Made by a program: the position numbers and the translations under genes
Notes under the pieces: generated by a model
Databases searched by the model: none
Told to the model about the DNA's origin: nothing
What the model saw: the letters and a program-made list of their open reading frames with translations, nothing else
In this document: in pieces, positions 31,136 through 42,164 of the stretch
Layout: each line of letters begins with the position of its first letter
Numbering within the stretch: the first letter of the stretch is position 1
Assembly: GCA_033398695.1 (NCBI GenBank)
Contig: JAWKAU010000212.1
Location: 62,001 to 126,000, forward strand
From: Orobanche coerulescens
Taxonomy: Eukaryota; Streptophyta; Magnoliopsida; Lamiales; Orobanchaceae
Length of the DNA: 64,000 bases
Reading direction: 5' to 3'

Positions 31136-33036
31136 CAGGGGCGGACCTGTTTGAAGCACGGTGGTGCAAGTGCACCACCATTTTTTTTGGGTCAAAACCA
31201 AAACGACGTCGTTTTGGCCAAAACGACGTCGTTTTGGTTTTGATCCAAAACGGCGTCGTTTTGTGTAGCAATTAAAAAACTCCCCCCGTCAGTTCTCATT
31301 TCTTTCTTATCCCGTTCCCCGTGACTTTACCCTTCTCCTGAACTGAACCAAACCAGCCGCCTCTCGCCCGCCCCTTCCTCCTCCAGCCCCCTTGGCTGAA
31401 AATTTTTCGACTTTCCGCCCCCATTCTCGCCCGCCCGCTTCTCCTGAAAGTTTCCGCCCGCCTCTCGCCCGCCAAGTCCAACCTCTTGCTGCTGCCGCCC
31501 CGCCCGCCCCCTTCCTCCTCCAGCCACTGGCCGCCCGCGGCCCGCCTGCGATTGCAAGGTATGCTAGAGATTATATCTTTTTACATGCTTGTTGTTGGGT
31601 TTTTACTACTGCCGCTCCTTTCTCTTCCCACAAACCCTCTCTCTCTCTCTGGGATAAAAGAAGAAACCCTTACTGTGCGTTCTGTACGCGTTTTCTAAAA
31701 ATGGAAGATCAGTACGGAATAGCAGATGGATCTATTACAGTTTGAGAATTTTTATTTTATTTATTTATTTTTGTTTCCAAATTTCTTTGATGTGATCTCA
31801 CAATCACTTCTGGAAATATTTAAGCAAAAAACCAGTGTCTTGTTTTGGACAACATTCATGAAAAGCGTGTGTAGCAGCAAACACCTGATATTGGCCAAAG
31901 TTCTGAGGTACTTTTGAAAAAAAAAAAAAGTCAATTGTCCAAAAATTGGATTAGTCTACCCCTAAAGAATCAAAAATATCATTTGAGTCTGTCCATACTT
32001 AGCAAAATATCTTTCTAAGATATTTGAATGTTGCTTTGCAAAATATCTTTCTAAGATATTTGAATGTTGAGGTTCTAGGGATCTCACATGATTTGAATGT
32101 TGTTTTGCAAAGATGTGATCAAGATCTCTTGAATGCATTGAAACTTGTTAATATTGCCAAGCAACGACTTCAGGAGATGAGGGATGATGGGTGGGAAAAA
32201 CTTCTTTCTAAGGTTGTGGCAATTTGCAACAAGCATGAGTTTGATGTGCCTGATATGGATGCACTATATGTCCAAGGAAAGAAATCTAGGCGACGAACTT
32301 CAAGTGTTTCTAATATGCATGATTACAAGAATGATTGTTTGTTTAGTATTTTAGATTTGCAGTTGCAGGAGTTTAATGCTAGGTTTGATGTGGAGAACAC
32401 CGAACTTCTATATTGTGTTGCATGTTTGAGTCCTTCGTCGTCATTTGCAGCTTTTGACGAGGATAAATTGTTGAGGATGATTGAATTATATCCTAATGAT
32501 TTTTTAGAATTTCCCGAAGTGATAGTTCGAAATCAGCTTCAAAATTATATTAAAGATGTTCGATGCGATCCAGATTTTTCAGAGTTGAAAGGACTTTCAG
32601 ATCTTTGTAGAAAACTTGTGGAAACAAACAAGTGCACAACATATCATGTGGTGTATAAACTTGTGAAGTTAGCGTTGATTTTGCCCGTAGCAACTGCAAG
32701 TGTTGAACGAGTCTTCTCAGCTATGAAGTATGTGAAGAGTGAGTTATGTAGTAAGATGGGTGATCAATGGTTAAATGATCGTCTTGTAACATTTATAGAA
32801 AGAGATGTACTTAAAACTATTAGTAATGATGTTATTTTAGCACATTTTCAGGAAATAGACGATAAATGTAGGCGATTTTCTTTGTAAATGTACGGATTCT
32901 TTGTTATTACTATGACTTTATTTATGTATTATTTGTTATCTTTAATGTAATTTTAATATATATTTTATCGTTCGACATTTTTTTTTCATGGGACGATCGG
33001 TGCACCAGTGGTTTCTCGGTCCTGGATCCGCCTATG
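31136..33036 (+). mobile_element. hAT element with TTF/MYM-type transposase remnant
   Basis: Flanked by a perfect 8-bp duplication, CGTCTCCC (31128-31135 and 33037-33044). Ends are CAGGGGCGGACCTG and CCTGGATCCGCCTATG, the CAG.GGCGGA terminus of this hAT group. It is 1901 bases long and keeps only the transposase C-terminus, so it is an internally deleted copy. The left part has three ACGACGTCGTTTTGG units (about 31202-31262). Confidence 0.92.
32024..32887 (+). pseudogene. hAT transposase, C-terminal part with dimerisation domain
   Basis: A 287-codon open frame. It contains FDVPDMDALYVQGKKSRRR, typical of plant hAT transposases annotated as TTF-type or zinc finger MYM-type 1-like, and the hAT dimerisation domain LVKLALILPVATASVERVFS. 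The N-terminal zinc finger and the first catalytic residues are missing. The frame starts in a 33-base direct repeat (AATATCTTTCTAAGATATTT twice, 32007-32070), so the start is arbitrary and the true coding part may begin upstream. Confidence 0.88.
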
Positions 33037-33044
33037 CGTCTCCC

Positions 33045-33185
33045 TCTAAAGCTAAGCCGCCGCCGCCGATTTCAGCCAGCTCTGCCGCCGCCGATTTCAA
33101 CTAGATCCACCGCACCGATTTCGACCAGCTCCGCCGCCGCTGATTTCGATCTTCACCACCGATACAGAGGAATTTAGAAATGGAG
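33045..33185 (+). promoter_or_regulatory. GC-rich leader with CCGCCGATTTC repeats and candidate first coding exon (ATGGAG)
   Basis: Four imperfect units of GCCGCCGATTTCAACCAG type run to GAAATGGAG|GTACTA, a start codon followed by a good splice donor. Such leaders are common in plant genes. If spliced to 38141 it would give a peptide starting MEAALPLIRRFLRLYSPHPT, which has the Arg-rich, acid-poor look of an organellar targeting sequence. This is an inference without transcript support. Confidence 0.3.
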
Positions 33186-33778
33186 GTACTAACAATCCTT
33201 TCTTATTGTTTTTCTTGACTCATCGAGGTCAACTTTATTGAAAAAACCAGAAAAAGACAACCGATTATCCTTTCTTATGCTTGGCTTTTCTATCCGGATT
33301 ATTATTCGGGCCGTACATGCATATTACAGTTCTTTCTTTCTAGCATTTCATTTCTTAAGACATAGCATGAAGGACCTCTCCTGTAGTCAGCTGAAAGCGA
33401 CAAGTGAAAACTGAAAAAGTTATGGTGCTGTCAACTCAAAACAATTCCCTCAAATAAATGCACCAGCTCTTGTTCTTTCTAATTTATCAACATTATTTTT
33501 TAATGTTGATAAAAAATAGACTTTTATAAATCAGTAGCCCGTCTAGTTCGAAGCCTGCTAGGGTTAGGGTTAGATTTAGGGTCAGATCCATAAATTGTCG
33601 ACCCGTTTAAATTTGGGTTTTTTTTGACCGGACCGTTTAGCACAACGCAAGAGTTAGGCCGAAATAGCAAGGGCTAACCCGTTTAACATTTCTAGTTTTT
33701 ACCATACAATACCCTTAATACCTGAAATACAGGGAGCAATGGAGGTGGTCTGATGGATGCTTACTGCTGCTGCCTGCG
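33186..33778. other. Intron-like sequence, no gene seen
   Basis: AT-rich sequence between the candidate ATGGAG exon and the third LTR. No frame or motif recognised. Confidence 0.4.
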
Positions 33779-34690
33779 TGTAACACCCCCAAGTTATTCA
33801 GGGTATATTACAGCACCGTAAGCCCCACTGTGGGACTCACAAGGCTAAACATATGCGGAACTATAAATCTTGACCGAGAAGGTCCAAATACAATGAAATG
33901 AAAGACGATACAAAGGGTATTCAAACCATATCCAATGTATCAAATACATCACAGTACAAAATCAAAACCTCGGCACACAGGCCGGAACATCAAGGGAGAT
34001 GGAAAACAATACTCGAGTATTCAATAACCATTCCAGTACAACAACACTGAACGGAAAACTCAAAACATAACCGGAGGAAAGACACAGTATCACACTTGCC
34101 CACCATCTTCATGCCGACCCGATACCTGCCTGTCCGCTCTTCTTGAACCTGAAATACATAAAAAGTATTTCCCCCCGTAAAGGGGTTAGCCGTCGAATAG
34201 CTAGTGCAAGTATATCAAGTATGAAACACAATACTCCTCGACGATAAAGTAAATGTAACCGTCAATTCAACAATTCAAGACTAGTATTCCGGAATAACTA
34301 AATCTCATAGCATCACATCAATACATATATGAATACCGTGGAACCGCACCAGAGGCTACGGAACCCTCAGAGGACCCGTCGGTCCGTCCCAGAGTGGTTC
34401 GTTCATATCATACGTGGAATCGCACCAAAGGCTATGAAACCCTCAGGGGAACCGTCGTCCCACCCAGAGTGGATATAAATAATCATACCATTAATATATC
34501 TTACTTTCAAAGTCGAGAACGTACAATCATAAATATATACTTGCCTTTGAGACATCGAGAAATCAAACGGAAAAAGGGTATGAGTTCGGTAGGTCCAAGA
34601 ACGCGCTTCCGGCATCTAAACGATTCGCAAGGAATATGATAATCAATTATCCATATTCAAATTACACGAAGAAACTCCCGAAACCCATCT
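33779..34690 (-). repeat. Third Ty3/gypsy LTR, truncated by a LINE
   Basis: It starts TGTAACACCCCC and shares the LTR block GGGGTTAGC...GAATAGCTAGTGCAAGTA (34182-34212) with the other two LTRs. A two-copy repeat (units at 34334 and 34410, ACCGTGGAACCGCACC type) holds the same place as the repeats in the others. The promoter half is missing; the RTE LINE begins where it stops. Confidence 0.75.
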
Positions 34691-34929
34691 ACAACAACAA
34701 CAACATCTAAGCCTTAGTCCCAAAATGATTTGGGGTCGGCTAACATGAATCAAACTTTGAAACCGTCAATAATCGTTACATAAATAACATAAAAGGAAAA
34801 AAGAGGGAAAAAGTAGAGAAAAAAGCAAATAAAAAAAGAGAATGAATGTAAAAAAAAAAAAAATCCTGAAAAATAAATTAAAAGATAACATGAAATAAAA
34901 GAAAATAGGAATTAAAAAAAAAAAAGAAA

Positions 34930-37900
34930 TCAGACTCCATCCACCATCCGTATTCTTTCCCGCCACATTTGCCGATCCATCGCCATACTTTCTCCAATTC
35001 CAAGAAACCGCATATCATTTTCAATCATCTTTATCCAAGTTTTCTTGGGTCTTCCTCTACCTTTCACAACATTACTTGTTCCCCAACTTTCTAGCCTCCT
35101 CACTGGGGCATCAATAGGTCTTCTTCTCACATGACCAAACCATCGTAATCGATTCTCCATCATCTTGTCTTCTATAGACGCAACTCTTACCTTCTCTCTA
35201 ATCACCTCATTTCTGAGCCGATCCTTTTTTGTATGACCACACATCCATCGTAGCATACGCATCTCTGCCACATTCATCTTTTGAACGTGACACTGTTTTA
35301 CAGCCCAATAATCGGTGCCATATAACAGCGCAGGCCTAATTGCCGTGCGGTAAAATTTACCCTTTAATCTATGAGGCATGCCAGGATCACATAAAACCCC
35401 TGTGGCACTCTTCAACTTCAACCACCCTGCCTTTATTCTGTGAGCCACATCGCCATCTAGCTCTCCATCCTTTTGGATAATAGATCCAAGATACCGAAAG
35501 AAAGTGGATCCATGAACAACTTTCCCATCAAATGTGATCATCCCCGCCTCTCTATCACTGTTTTCGCTAAACCTACACTCCATATATTCAGTCTTACTTC
35601 GGCTAAAGCCTCGAGCTTCCAAAGTATCCTCCAAAGTTCCAATTTACATTGCACTCCAACCTTCGTTTCATCAATCAACACAATATCATCTGCGAACATC
35701 ATACACCACGGAACGTCATTTTGAATTTCTCTTGTCAATTCGTCCATGACTATGGCAAAGAGAAAAGGACTAAGAGCAGATCCTTGATGCACCCCAATTG
35801 AGCAGAAAAGGAATTCTTCTGTCCTCCCAACATTAGTACGTACACTTGTACTAGCTCCCTCATACATGTCCTTTATAATGTCAATATATTTCCGCGATAC
35901 ACCCTTCTTTGCTAAGGCCCACCAAAGTACTTCTCTTGGTACTTTATCATATGCCTTCTCTAAATCAATAAAAACCATATGCAGATCTTTCTTTTTATCT
36001 CGATAATGTTCCATCAATCACGGATAAGATAAATTGCTTCCATGGTCGATCTTCCGGCATAAATCCAAACCGATTTTCTGTTATCTTCACACATTTCACG
36101 ATCCTTTGTTCAATCACTCGTTCCCAACTTCATGGTATGACTCATTAGTTTAATTCCGCGATAATTAGAACAATCTTGAACATCACCTTTGTTCTTATAC
36201 AAAGGGACGAGAATACTTTTCCTCCATGCTGATGGCATCTTATTGCTTCTCCAAATCTTATTGAAAAGCATAGTTACCCATTCGATCCCTCTCTCCCCCA
36301 AACACCTCCAAACTTCAATAGGTATACCATCTGGTCCTTCTGCTTTCTTTGACCCCATCTTCTTCAATGCAATTGTCACTTCACCCTTTTGAATTCTTCT
36401 CTTAAACTCTCGGTTAACCATACTTGAGGGGATGTTTAAATTCCCAATATCTTGTTCTTGATGGCCATTGAATAGGGTATCAAAGTATGACCTCCATCTC
36501 TCTTTTATCTCTTTATCTTGAACCAAAACTTTTTGGTCACTATCTTTTACACATTTAACTTTTCCAATATCTCGCGTCTTCTTCTCTCTCATTCGAGCAA
36601 GTTTATAGATATCTTTTTCCCCTTCTTTAGTATCTAATCTTGCATATAATTCTTGATTGACCTTTGATCAGGCATTTCGCACTGCCTTTTTAGCTTCTGT
36701 TCGATCTTTCTTGTACTTCTCATAATTCTCATCGCTCGAGCATTTACCCAGTACCTTATAACATTCACGTTTGGTCTTTATCGCTTGCTTAACTTCATCA
36801 TTCCACCAAGATGTGTCCTTACTTGATGGTCTGTTTCCTTTAGATTCTCCTAGGACTTCTTTTGCAACTTCCTTTATGTTATGCTCCAACAAGTTCCACA
36901 TCGAATCTATATCCATCTCCGTGCAATCAGACCAAATACCACTATCAGCAATCTTAGCCACAAAAGTATGTCGACTCTCCCCTTGGAGCTTCCACCACTT
37001 AATTCGAGGGTCAACTTGTGGTCTTCTCTGTCTTAAGTGCCTCTTACCTCGAAAGTCAAGCACCACAACCCTATCCGTGTGTTGCAAGACTCTCACCGGT
37101 ATCACCTTGCAATTAGTAAAACTTTTCCTCCAAACATTCCTTACTAAAAAGAAATCAATCGACTTGCATTACCTCCGTTTCTATATGTCACCAAATGAGA
37201 GTCCCTTTTCTCGAACCAAGTGTTCATAATACCCAAGTCATGAGCTAATGCGAAATCCAATATACCATTTCCTGCTTCATTCCTGTCCCCAAAACCAAAG
37301 CCACCATGAATGCTCTCAAAGCCATCTCTGCTAACACCGACATGCCCATTGAGGTCACCACCAATGATCAATTTCTCACCCATAGGAATTCGTTCGACAA
37401 CCTCTTCCAAATCTTCCCAAAATTCTTGTTTGATCGATGCATCCAATCCTACTTGTGGTGCATAAGCACTTATGATAGTTAGAAACTCATCCCCTATCAC
37501 AAGCTTAATACTCATTATTCTATCGCTCTTTCTTGACACTTCCACCACATCATCAATGAATTCTTTATCAATGACGATACCCACTCCATTTCTACTTCTA
37601 TCCTTTCCAGAGTACCAAAGCTTGTAACCCCAAGGAGCTAACACTCTTGCCTTCTCGCCAACCCACTTAGTCTCTTGTAGACACATTATGTGAATTCTCC
37701 TCCTTTTCATAACCTCCCCCACTTCTGCTGATCTCCCGTCAAAGAGCCAACGTTCCAAGTTCCAAACCGCACCTTACTACCCTTACTAGCCGCAAGAACT
37801 AACTTCTCTGTCTGTCCCCGTCCACACTGCAAGGATTCTTGCACATTTGACACCACACCCATACTTCGAGGTGACGCGCCGCTTCCGGGCGACGACCTAG

Positions 37901-38114
37901 CAACCCTTACATATTTTCCACTACACCCGGGCCTATGAAGTGTAGCGCATCCTTGCTCATTTGACACCATCCTCAGATGTAAAGGTGGCGCGCCGCTTCT
38001 GGGCGACGACCTAGCAACCCTCGCATACTTATCACTGCACCCGGGCCTATGAAATGCAGCGCGTTGCTTCTGAGGAGACGCCCCAACAATTTTCAATGTT
38101 TGATTCATGTCCAT
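34930..38114 (-). pseudogene. RTE LINE polyprotein (endonuclease and reverse transcriptase), frameshifted
   Basis: Read from right to left: an N-terminal part (38114-37707) with FGTWNVGSLTG; an endonuclease/exonuclease domain (37758-37144) with CLQETKW and IIGGDLNGHVG; a linker (37105-36668) with DTSWWNDEVKQAI; reverse transcriptase (36592-35538) with [33 protein letters not shown] and [11 protein letters not shown]; and a C-terminal part (35634-34930) with RMLRWMCGHTKKDR and RLRWFGHVRRRP. This is the plant RTE order, often mis-annotated as craniofacial development protein 2-like. Domain borders fall in different frames, so no full protein is made. Confidence 0.92.
37850..38075. repeat. Direct repeat in the LINE 5' region
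   Basis: Two copies of about 85 bases (near 37868-37952 and 37986-38070) each carry GGCGACGACCTAGCAACCCT and ACCCGGGCCTATGAA. In the LINE protein they give HRPGCSDKYARVARSSP and HRPGCSGKYVRVARSSP. This is a duplication in the N-terminal part of the LINE polyprotein. Confidence 0.85.
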
Positions 38115-38140
38115 GGAATGTGACGAGTTTTACGCGTTAG

Positions 38141-38229
38141 GCCGCGCTTCCACTTATCCGGCGCTTTCTTCGGCTATATTCACCACATCCCACGTCGCTG
38201 ATTTTGTGTATCAGTTTCTGCCTGTGAAG
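38141..38229 (+). other. Candidate exon of unknown gene, or transit-peptide exon of mnmG copy B
   Basis: After a GCGTTAG acceptor, one frame continues the ATGGAG of 33180 to give AALPLIRRFLRLYSPHPTS and, with a GT at 38208, ends in the phase needed by the exon at 48905. Another frame, from an ATG at 38113, stays open to the strong donor AAG|GTACAG at 38230 (EFYALGRASTYPALSSAIFT). The two readings exclude each other and neither has transcript support. Confidence 0.3.
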
Positions 38230-38508
38230 GTACAGTTACTTAATTTGGCGTTTCCTCGAGCATAATTTTAGCGCATTTTATTTGTTTCTTTTTATTGTGA
38301 AGTGGTTTATGTTGTTCTTGATAAATTGAATAAGAGTGAGACCGGTACACTATTAAGTTGCCATTCTGTTTATTTTTTCCTTGTTTTCTCTTATATATAA
38401 ATTGTAGGCAAACCGTTAGCAGTGTGCCGAAATTATTTCAGCACCCCAAGCCAACTATGTTAGCTCTGCTTAACAGTGCAATGTTTCTTCTTTTTTATTT
38501 CTAATGCA

Positions 38509-38700
38509 TTATGATGGCCTCACCAGTGGCTTTGGGATGTCACCATACTTGATTTCAACTGGATCACTAAACTCAGCTGTCAAGTTGTCAATAATGTCAA
38601 TCTGAACCTTCTTCACATCGAGCATATTAAGTGGAAAATGAGCTGCATTGGGAAGAGAAAAAACTGCAGTGGTGTCTGGAGTTGATGTGCTCATTTTATT
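38509..38700 (-). other. Unidentified small coding-like segment
   Basis: On the minus strand a frame with STSTPDTTAVFSLPNAAHF, then KKVQIDIIDNLTAEFSDPVE and KYGDIPKPLVRPS ends in TAA at 38509. The composition looks like real protein, unlike its AT-rich surroundings. I do not recognise the family. A splice acceptor (GTTTCAATAAAATG region) is not clear, so it may be the last exon of a gene or a captured fragment. Confidence 0.35.
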
Positions 38701-39330
38701 GAAACAGTTTGTCAAAGCAGTGCTGTTAAATAATAACAGCATTGCTACTAAACACAAAATAGCAGTGTAACGAAAGAATAAGAGCAGTGCTGAAAAACAT
38801 AAAATATAGTGCAATCATTCCAAATCATCAATGCAGTAGTAATTCAATAGTGCTTTTATAAAAGTCGCGTAGCAGTGTTCTTTAACAATAACAGTGCTAC
38901 TAAACACAAGGTAACAGTGTTGTGAAATAATAACAGCACCGCTAATGAAAGTAGTATTACAACAATTCCACAGCGGAGTGTTGTTAAGAAATAACAGCAG
39001 TGCTACTAAAACCAAAGTAGCCTTCATATTAAAGGATAACAGCAGTGCAGAAGAAAATAAAATGTATTACAACAATTCATTGTCAGCAGTTGGATGGTAA
39101 TTCAATATTGCTTTGTTAAACGTTACATAGCAGCGCTTCTAAACAATAAAAACAGTGCAGCTTAACAAAAGTAGCAGTATTACGAAAGAATAACTGCAAT
39201 GCTGTAGAGTGTAAAAGCATATCAGAAGTGAAACAATTCAACATCAGCAGTGCGGTTGTAATTCAAATGGTGCAACAATGCCTGTTAAGCAGTGCTGTAA
39301 CACTGCAGTACATCCTAAAATCACTTGCAA
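38690..39330. repeat. Degenerate CAGTGCT-type repeat region
   Basis: AACAGCAGTGCT and near forms recur many times, at uneven spacing. Longer units are visible too: CAATTCA...TCAGCAGT...GTAATTCAA occurs in similar form near 38812, 39070 and 39231. It is a strongly diverged minisatellite-like region with no lasting frame. Confidence 0.7.
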
Positions 39331-39559
39331 AAGCAATATATAGTTCACCGCATAAACCACACTTAACATTGTTCACAAAAACAAAATTGCAATGCAATAT
39401 GACAAATATAGCACATTATTGAACAAAAATCTTGCAAAAGCACTTTTTACTATCACGAGTAGCCCGATTTGTCGCAAAATAGGTTTTCATGAACTAGAAA
39501 TCTAAATTTACTAGCTAATCGAAAAATAGGAGGTAAATTACTGGTTGGACCTACTTCTC

Positions 39560-39620
39560 TGTTTGGGAATGCTTCTTTGCCATTGTAGAACTTTTTTTTC
39601 GCAGCCTTTGAAACCCTAAT
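39560..39620 (-). other. Possible minus-strand first exon fragment
   Basis: On the minus strand GAAACCCTAATGG-type leader sequence and ATGGCAAAGAAGCATTCCC, then GTAGGT, resemble the start of a plant gene (MAKKHSQTE with a splice donor). No following exon could be joined. Weak. Confidence 0.2.
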
Positions 39621-39628
39621 GGAAGCGC

Positions 39629-40041
39629 CATAGTTGTTAAAGGCATGCCCCATAAGGCGTGCGGAAGACAGGCGGTAGCCTTTTAAGCCTAAATCGATCA
39701 ACCTTAGCCGACGCACCCTTGGGTGCGCCTCGATGCGCCTTTTGCCGCGCCTCAGTGCGCCTCTGCATTAAGACTTTTTTTGTTCTTTTCTTTATTTTTT
39801 TCATAATATTTAAAGGTTATTTGGTTGTTTTGACACTTCAATTTTGTTAATTATTAAGTACTTTGTGGATAGTTATATTTTCTTGTGATTATGTTTTTAT
39901 AAATTTTATAATTCAATTTAATTTATTTTATAATTTTTATGCGCCTCACCTCTCTCAGGCTCGCGCCTCGCCTTGAGCCTTGCACCTCAAGCGATGGGAG
40001 CCCATATCGCCTTGGTGTGCCTTTCGCCTTTAACAACTATG
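39629..40041. mobile_element. hAT-like MITE (AAAGGCG family)
   Basis: Perfect 16-base inverted ends, CATAGTTGTTAAAGGC and GCCTTTAACAACTATG. Flanks GGAAGCGC (39621-39628) and AGAAACGC (40042-40049) match at 6 of 8. The last GCC of the inverted end is not directly adjacent to the body on both sides, and both ends are rich in GCGCCTC repeats around an AT-rich centre. Confidence 0.75.
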
Positions 40042-40755
40042 AGAAACGCCAATAAACGGGATTGGTGGATTTCAATATTGAACTGTAGATAGAGATTTCC
40101 TTCTGCGGAGATGGTCCAGTTCGAGATTTTCCTTCTGCACGCCACGGTTGAGGGCGAGATTCTCGGGATGTGTTTCTGAAAATGACAATGCTGCCCTTCT
40201 TCCCATCTGGATGAATTTTATGGGTGGATTTTTACCAATCTCTAAAGAATTGATATGGACCATTGAAGAATTGATATGGACCATCCAGATGAACCATATC
40301 TAGGGAACTAGATTGGTTCCTAATTTCATCATAGGGTAAGGTTCCTACCAGAATCCTACTATATATATAGTGAGATAGAACCTGCTTGGTGACTATAACC
40401 ATATGTTGTTCCGTAGGAATTATATACTTGATTATATATGAAGTTTGAATGAATTCATCTTAAATTCCGTGATTTTACTATCTTTTTATTTTTCCTTCTT
40501 TACTAGATATTAATCGTAGAGAAAATGGAATTTCCTCAATAAAAGCTATATTACAGAAAATTGTAGAAAATTTAGTGATACTTTTAAAGTTGTAAACAGT
40601 ATATAGAATATTTGATTTGCAATGGATAATTTCTGAAGTTGCAGTCAAGCATTAAGTTTAATCAAGTTAGACTTAGTGTATTTAGTATTCAGTACGAAAA
40701 AAAGAGTTTAGTTGACGACAAAAAGTCATCGGCTAAAGTCTAAATGTGGTTGACT

Positions 40756-41130
40756 CATATTTGTTAAAGGCGCGCCTCAAGCGCGCCTCAGGCTCAAGGT
40801 GCTTAGATAAAAGGGTACATCGCCTTTTAAGCCCTAAGGCGCCTTTTTAGTGCACCTAGGCGCGCCTCTCTATTACATCTCTTATTTTATGTTTTTTCAT
40901 AATACTTTTATAGTTGTTTTTATTGTTCTGTAATTCTGTTAATTATTAAGTATTTTGTGGATTATTATATTTTATTGTTGTTATGTATTTATAAATTTTA
41001 TAATTTAATTTAATTTATTTTGTATTTTCTGTGCACCTCACCTCTCTGCGTGCGCCTCGCCTTGTGCCTCGCGCCTCTTGCGATAGGAATCCGTATCGCC
41101 TTGGCGCGCCGTTCGCCTTTCACAACTATC
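40756..41130. mobile_element. hAT-like MITE (AAAGGCG family) inside the CACTA left end
   Basis: Ends CATATTTGTTAAAGGCG and CGCCTTTCACAACTATC. Flanks GGTTGACT (40748-40755) and GGTCGGCT (41131-41138) differ by two transitions only. The CACTA subterminal motif is split by it. Same family as 39629-40041. GGCGCGCC palindromes occur in it. Confidence 0.78.
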
Positions 41131-41804
41131 GGTCGGCTAAAGTAGACTGTAGGCTAAACTCTGATCGGTTAAGATCCGTTGGCTAAAGTTTAGCCGATGA
41201 CAATAAAGGAGGCCGTTGGCTAAACACGGAATATAGCCGATGAGGAAGATGTTGTTGGCTAAAATTAAGCCGACAAGCCGTCAGCTAACGTGTATTATTA
41301 TTAATAATAAAAGAATTTAACCTACGATATCCGTCAGCTAAAGTTTTTTTTAATTAAAACAGTATTTTAGCCGACCATTTTTACTAAATTCGGCTAAAGT
41401 GTTTGTTATTAATAATTTTTTTATCCAATGATTAATGTTTAGTTTAGTTGGCTAAAGTATTTTCTGAAATAATAAAAATTAGATTTTGGTCGATGGTTTA
41501 TGTAAAAGTGGTTGGTTGAAGTCCTTTTTTTAATAAAAAATAAATTTTAGATTTCGTTTACCAAAACCTGTTTCTGAATATACACAAACATTAACCAAAC
41601 GCCAACATCAACCAAACACCAACATACAACATTAACAATAGACAACTCCAAATGCACAACAACTCAAACAAATATAATATAAACCAACACCTTCACAAAA
41701 CACAACTCTATCAAGATAACCTCAATAAAATCACAATATTCGCGAAAATAGTATCTGAAATACGTGTACATCATCACATCTACACAAACATATGAAAAAG
41801 ATAA

Positions 41805-42164
41805 CTAAATACTCCACAAATCGTGGAAAGTATAATCAGTACCGTCATGTAAGTCATCGTCATGGTGCTGTGAAGATGAAGATGGAGTCTGTAAAGGCAT
41901 AATCGGAGGTGTTGGTGCCAGAAATCCCTCCCGAGTTATAGTCGAGCTGAGTGAGGTCATATACGCTAACATCATCTCCTCCATCGCATGATGTTGCCTC
42001 TCCATCGCCTGCCGGTGCGGGGTCGCCCTCGCTTGCTGCTGCTGGGTCATCAATTGTTGTTGTTGTTCCTGGAATTTAGCAAACTTCTCTTCGGTTTGCC
42101 TTTCTGACTCAACTCGAAGCGCATTTGCTATCCCCAATTGCTCCTCTAAAAAGGCCTTCTGCAT
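41805..42164 (-). pseudogene. CACTA-associated transposase_24-like ORF fragment
   Basis: A 119-codon frame with ERQTEEKFAKFQEQQQQLMT and MEEMMLAYMTSLSST. This Gln-rich coiled coil is typical of the second (Ptta/En/Spm transposase_24-like) protein of plant CACTA elements. The N-terminal part is not in frame with it, so the gene is broken. Confidence 0.6.

Larger units (their letters stand above)
34691..38140 (-). mobile_element. RTE-clade LINE, nearly full length
   Basis: The 3' end is at the left: ATGATTTGGGGTCGGCTAAC followed on the + strand side by an ACAACAACAAC run, i.e. a (TTG)n tail on the minus strand. The 5' end is near 38115-38140. It encodes an endonuclease and reverse transcriptase broken by a few frameshifts. 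A second, 5'-truncated copy is at 50050-52678. Confidence 0.88.

Noticed and set aside
31296..31745. Overlapping open frames of up to 117 codons on both strands
   Set aside because: GC- and CT-rich sequence with few stops; no motif in any frame; part of the hAT element.
34930..38114. Host gene similar to craniofacial development protein 2
   Set aside because: That name is a known mis-annotation; the endonuclease plus FADD reverse transcriptase shows that it is an RTE LINE.
41805..42164. Host transcription factor with a Gln-rich coiled coil
   Set aside because: It lies inside the CACTA borders, on the same strand as the TNP2 remains, and fits the second CACTA protein.
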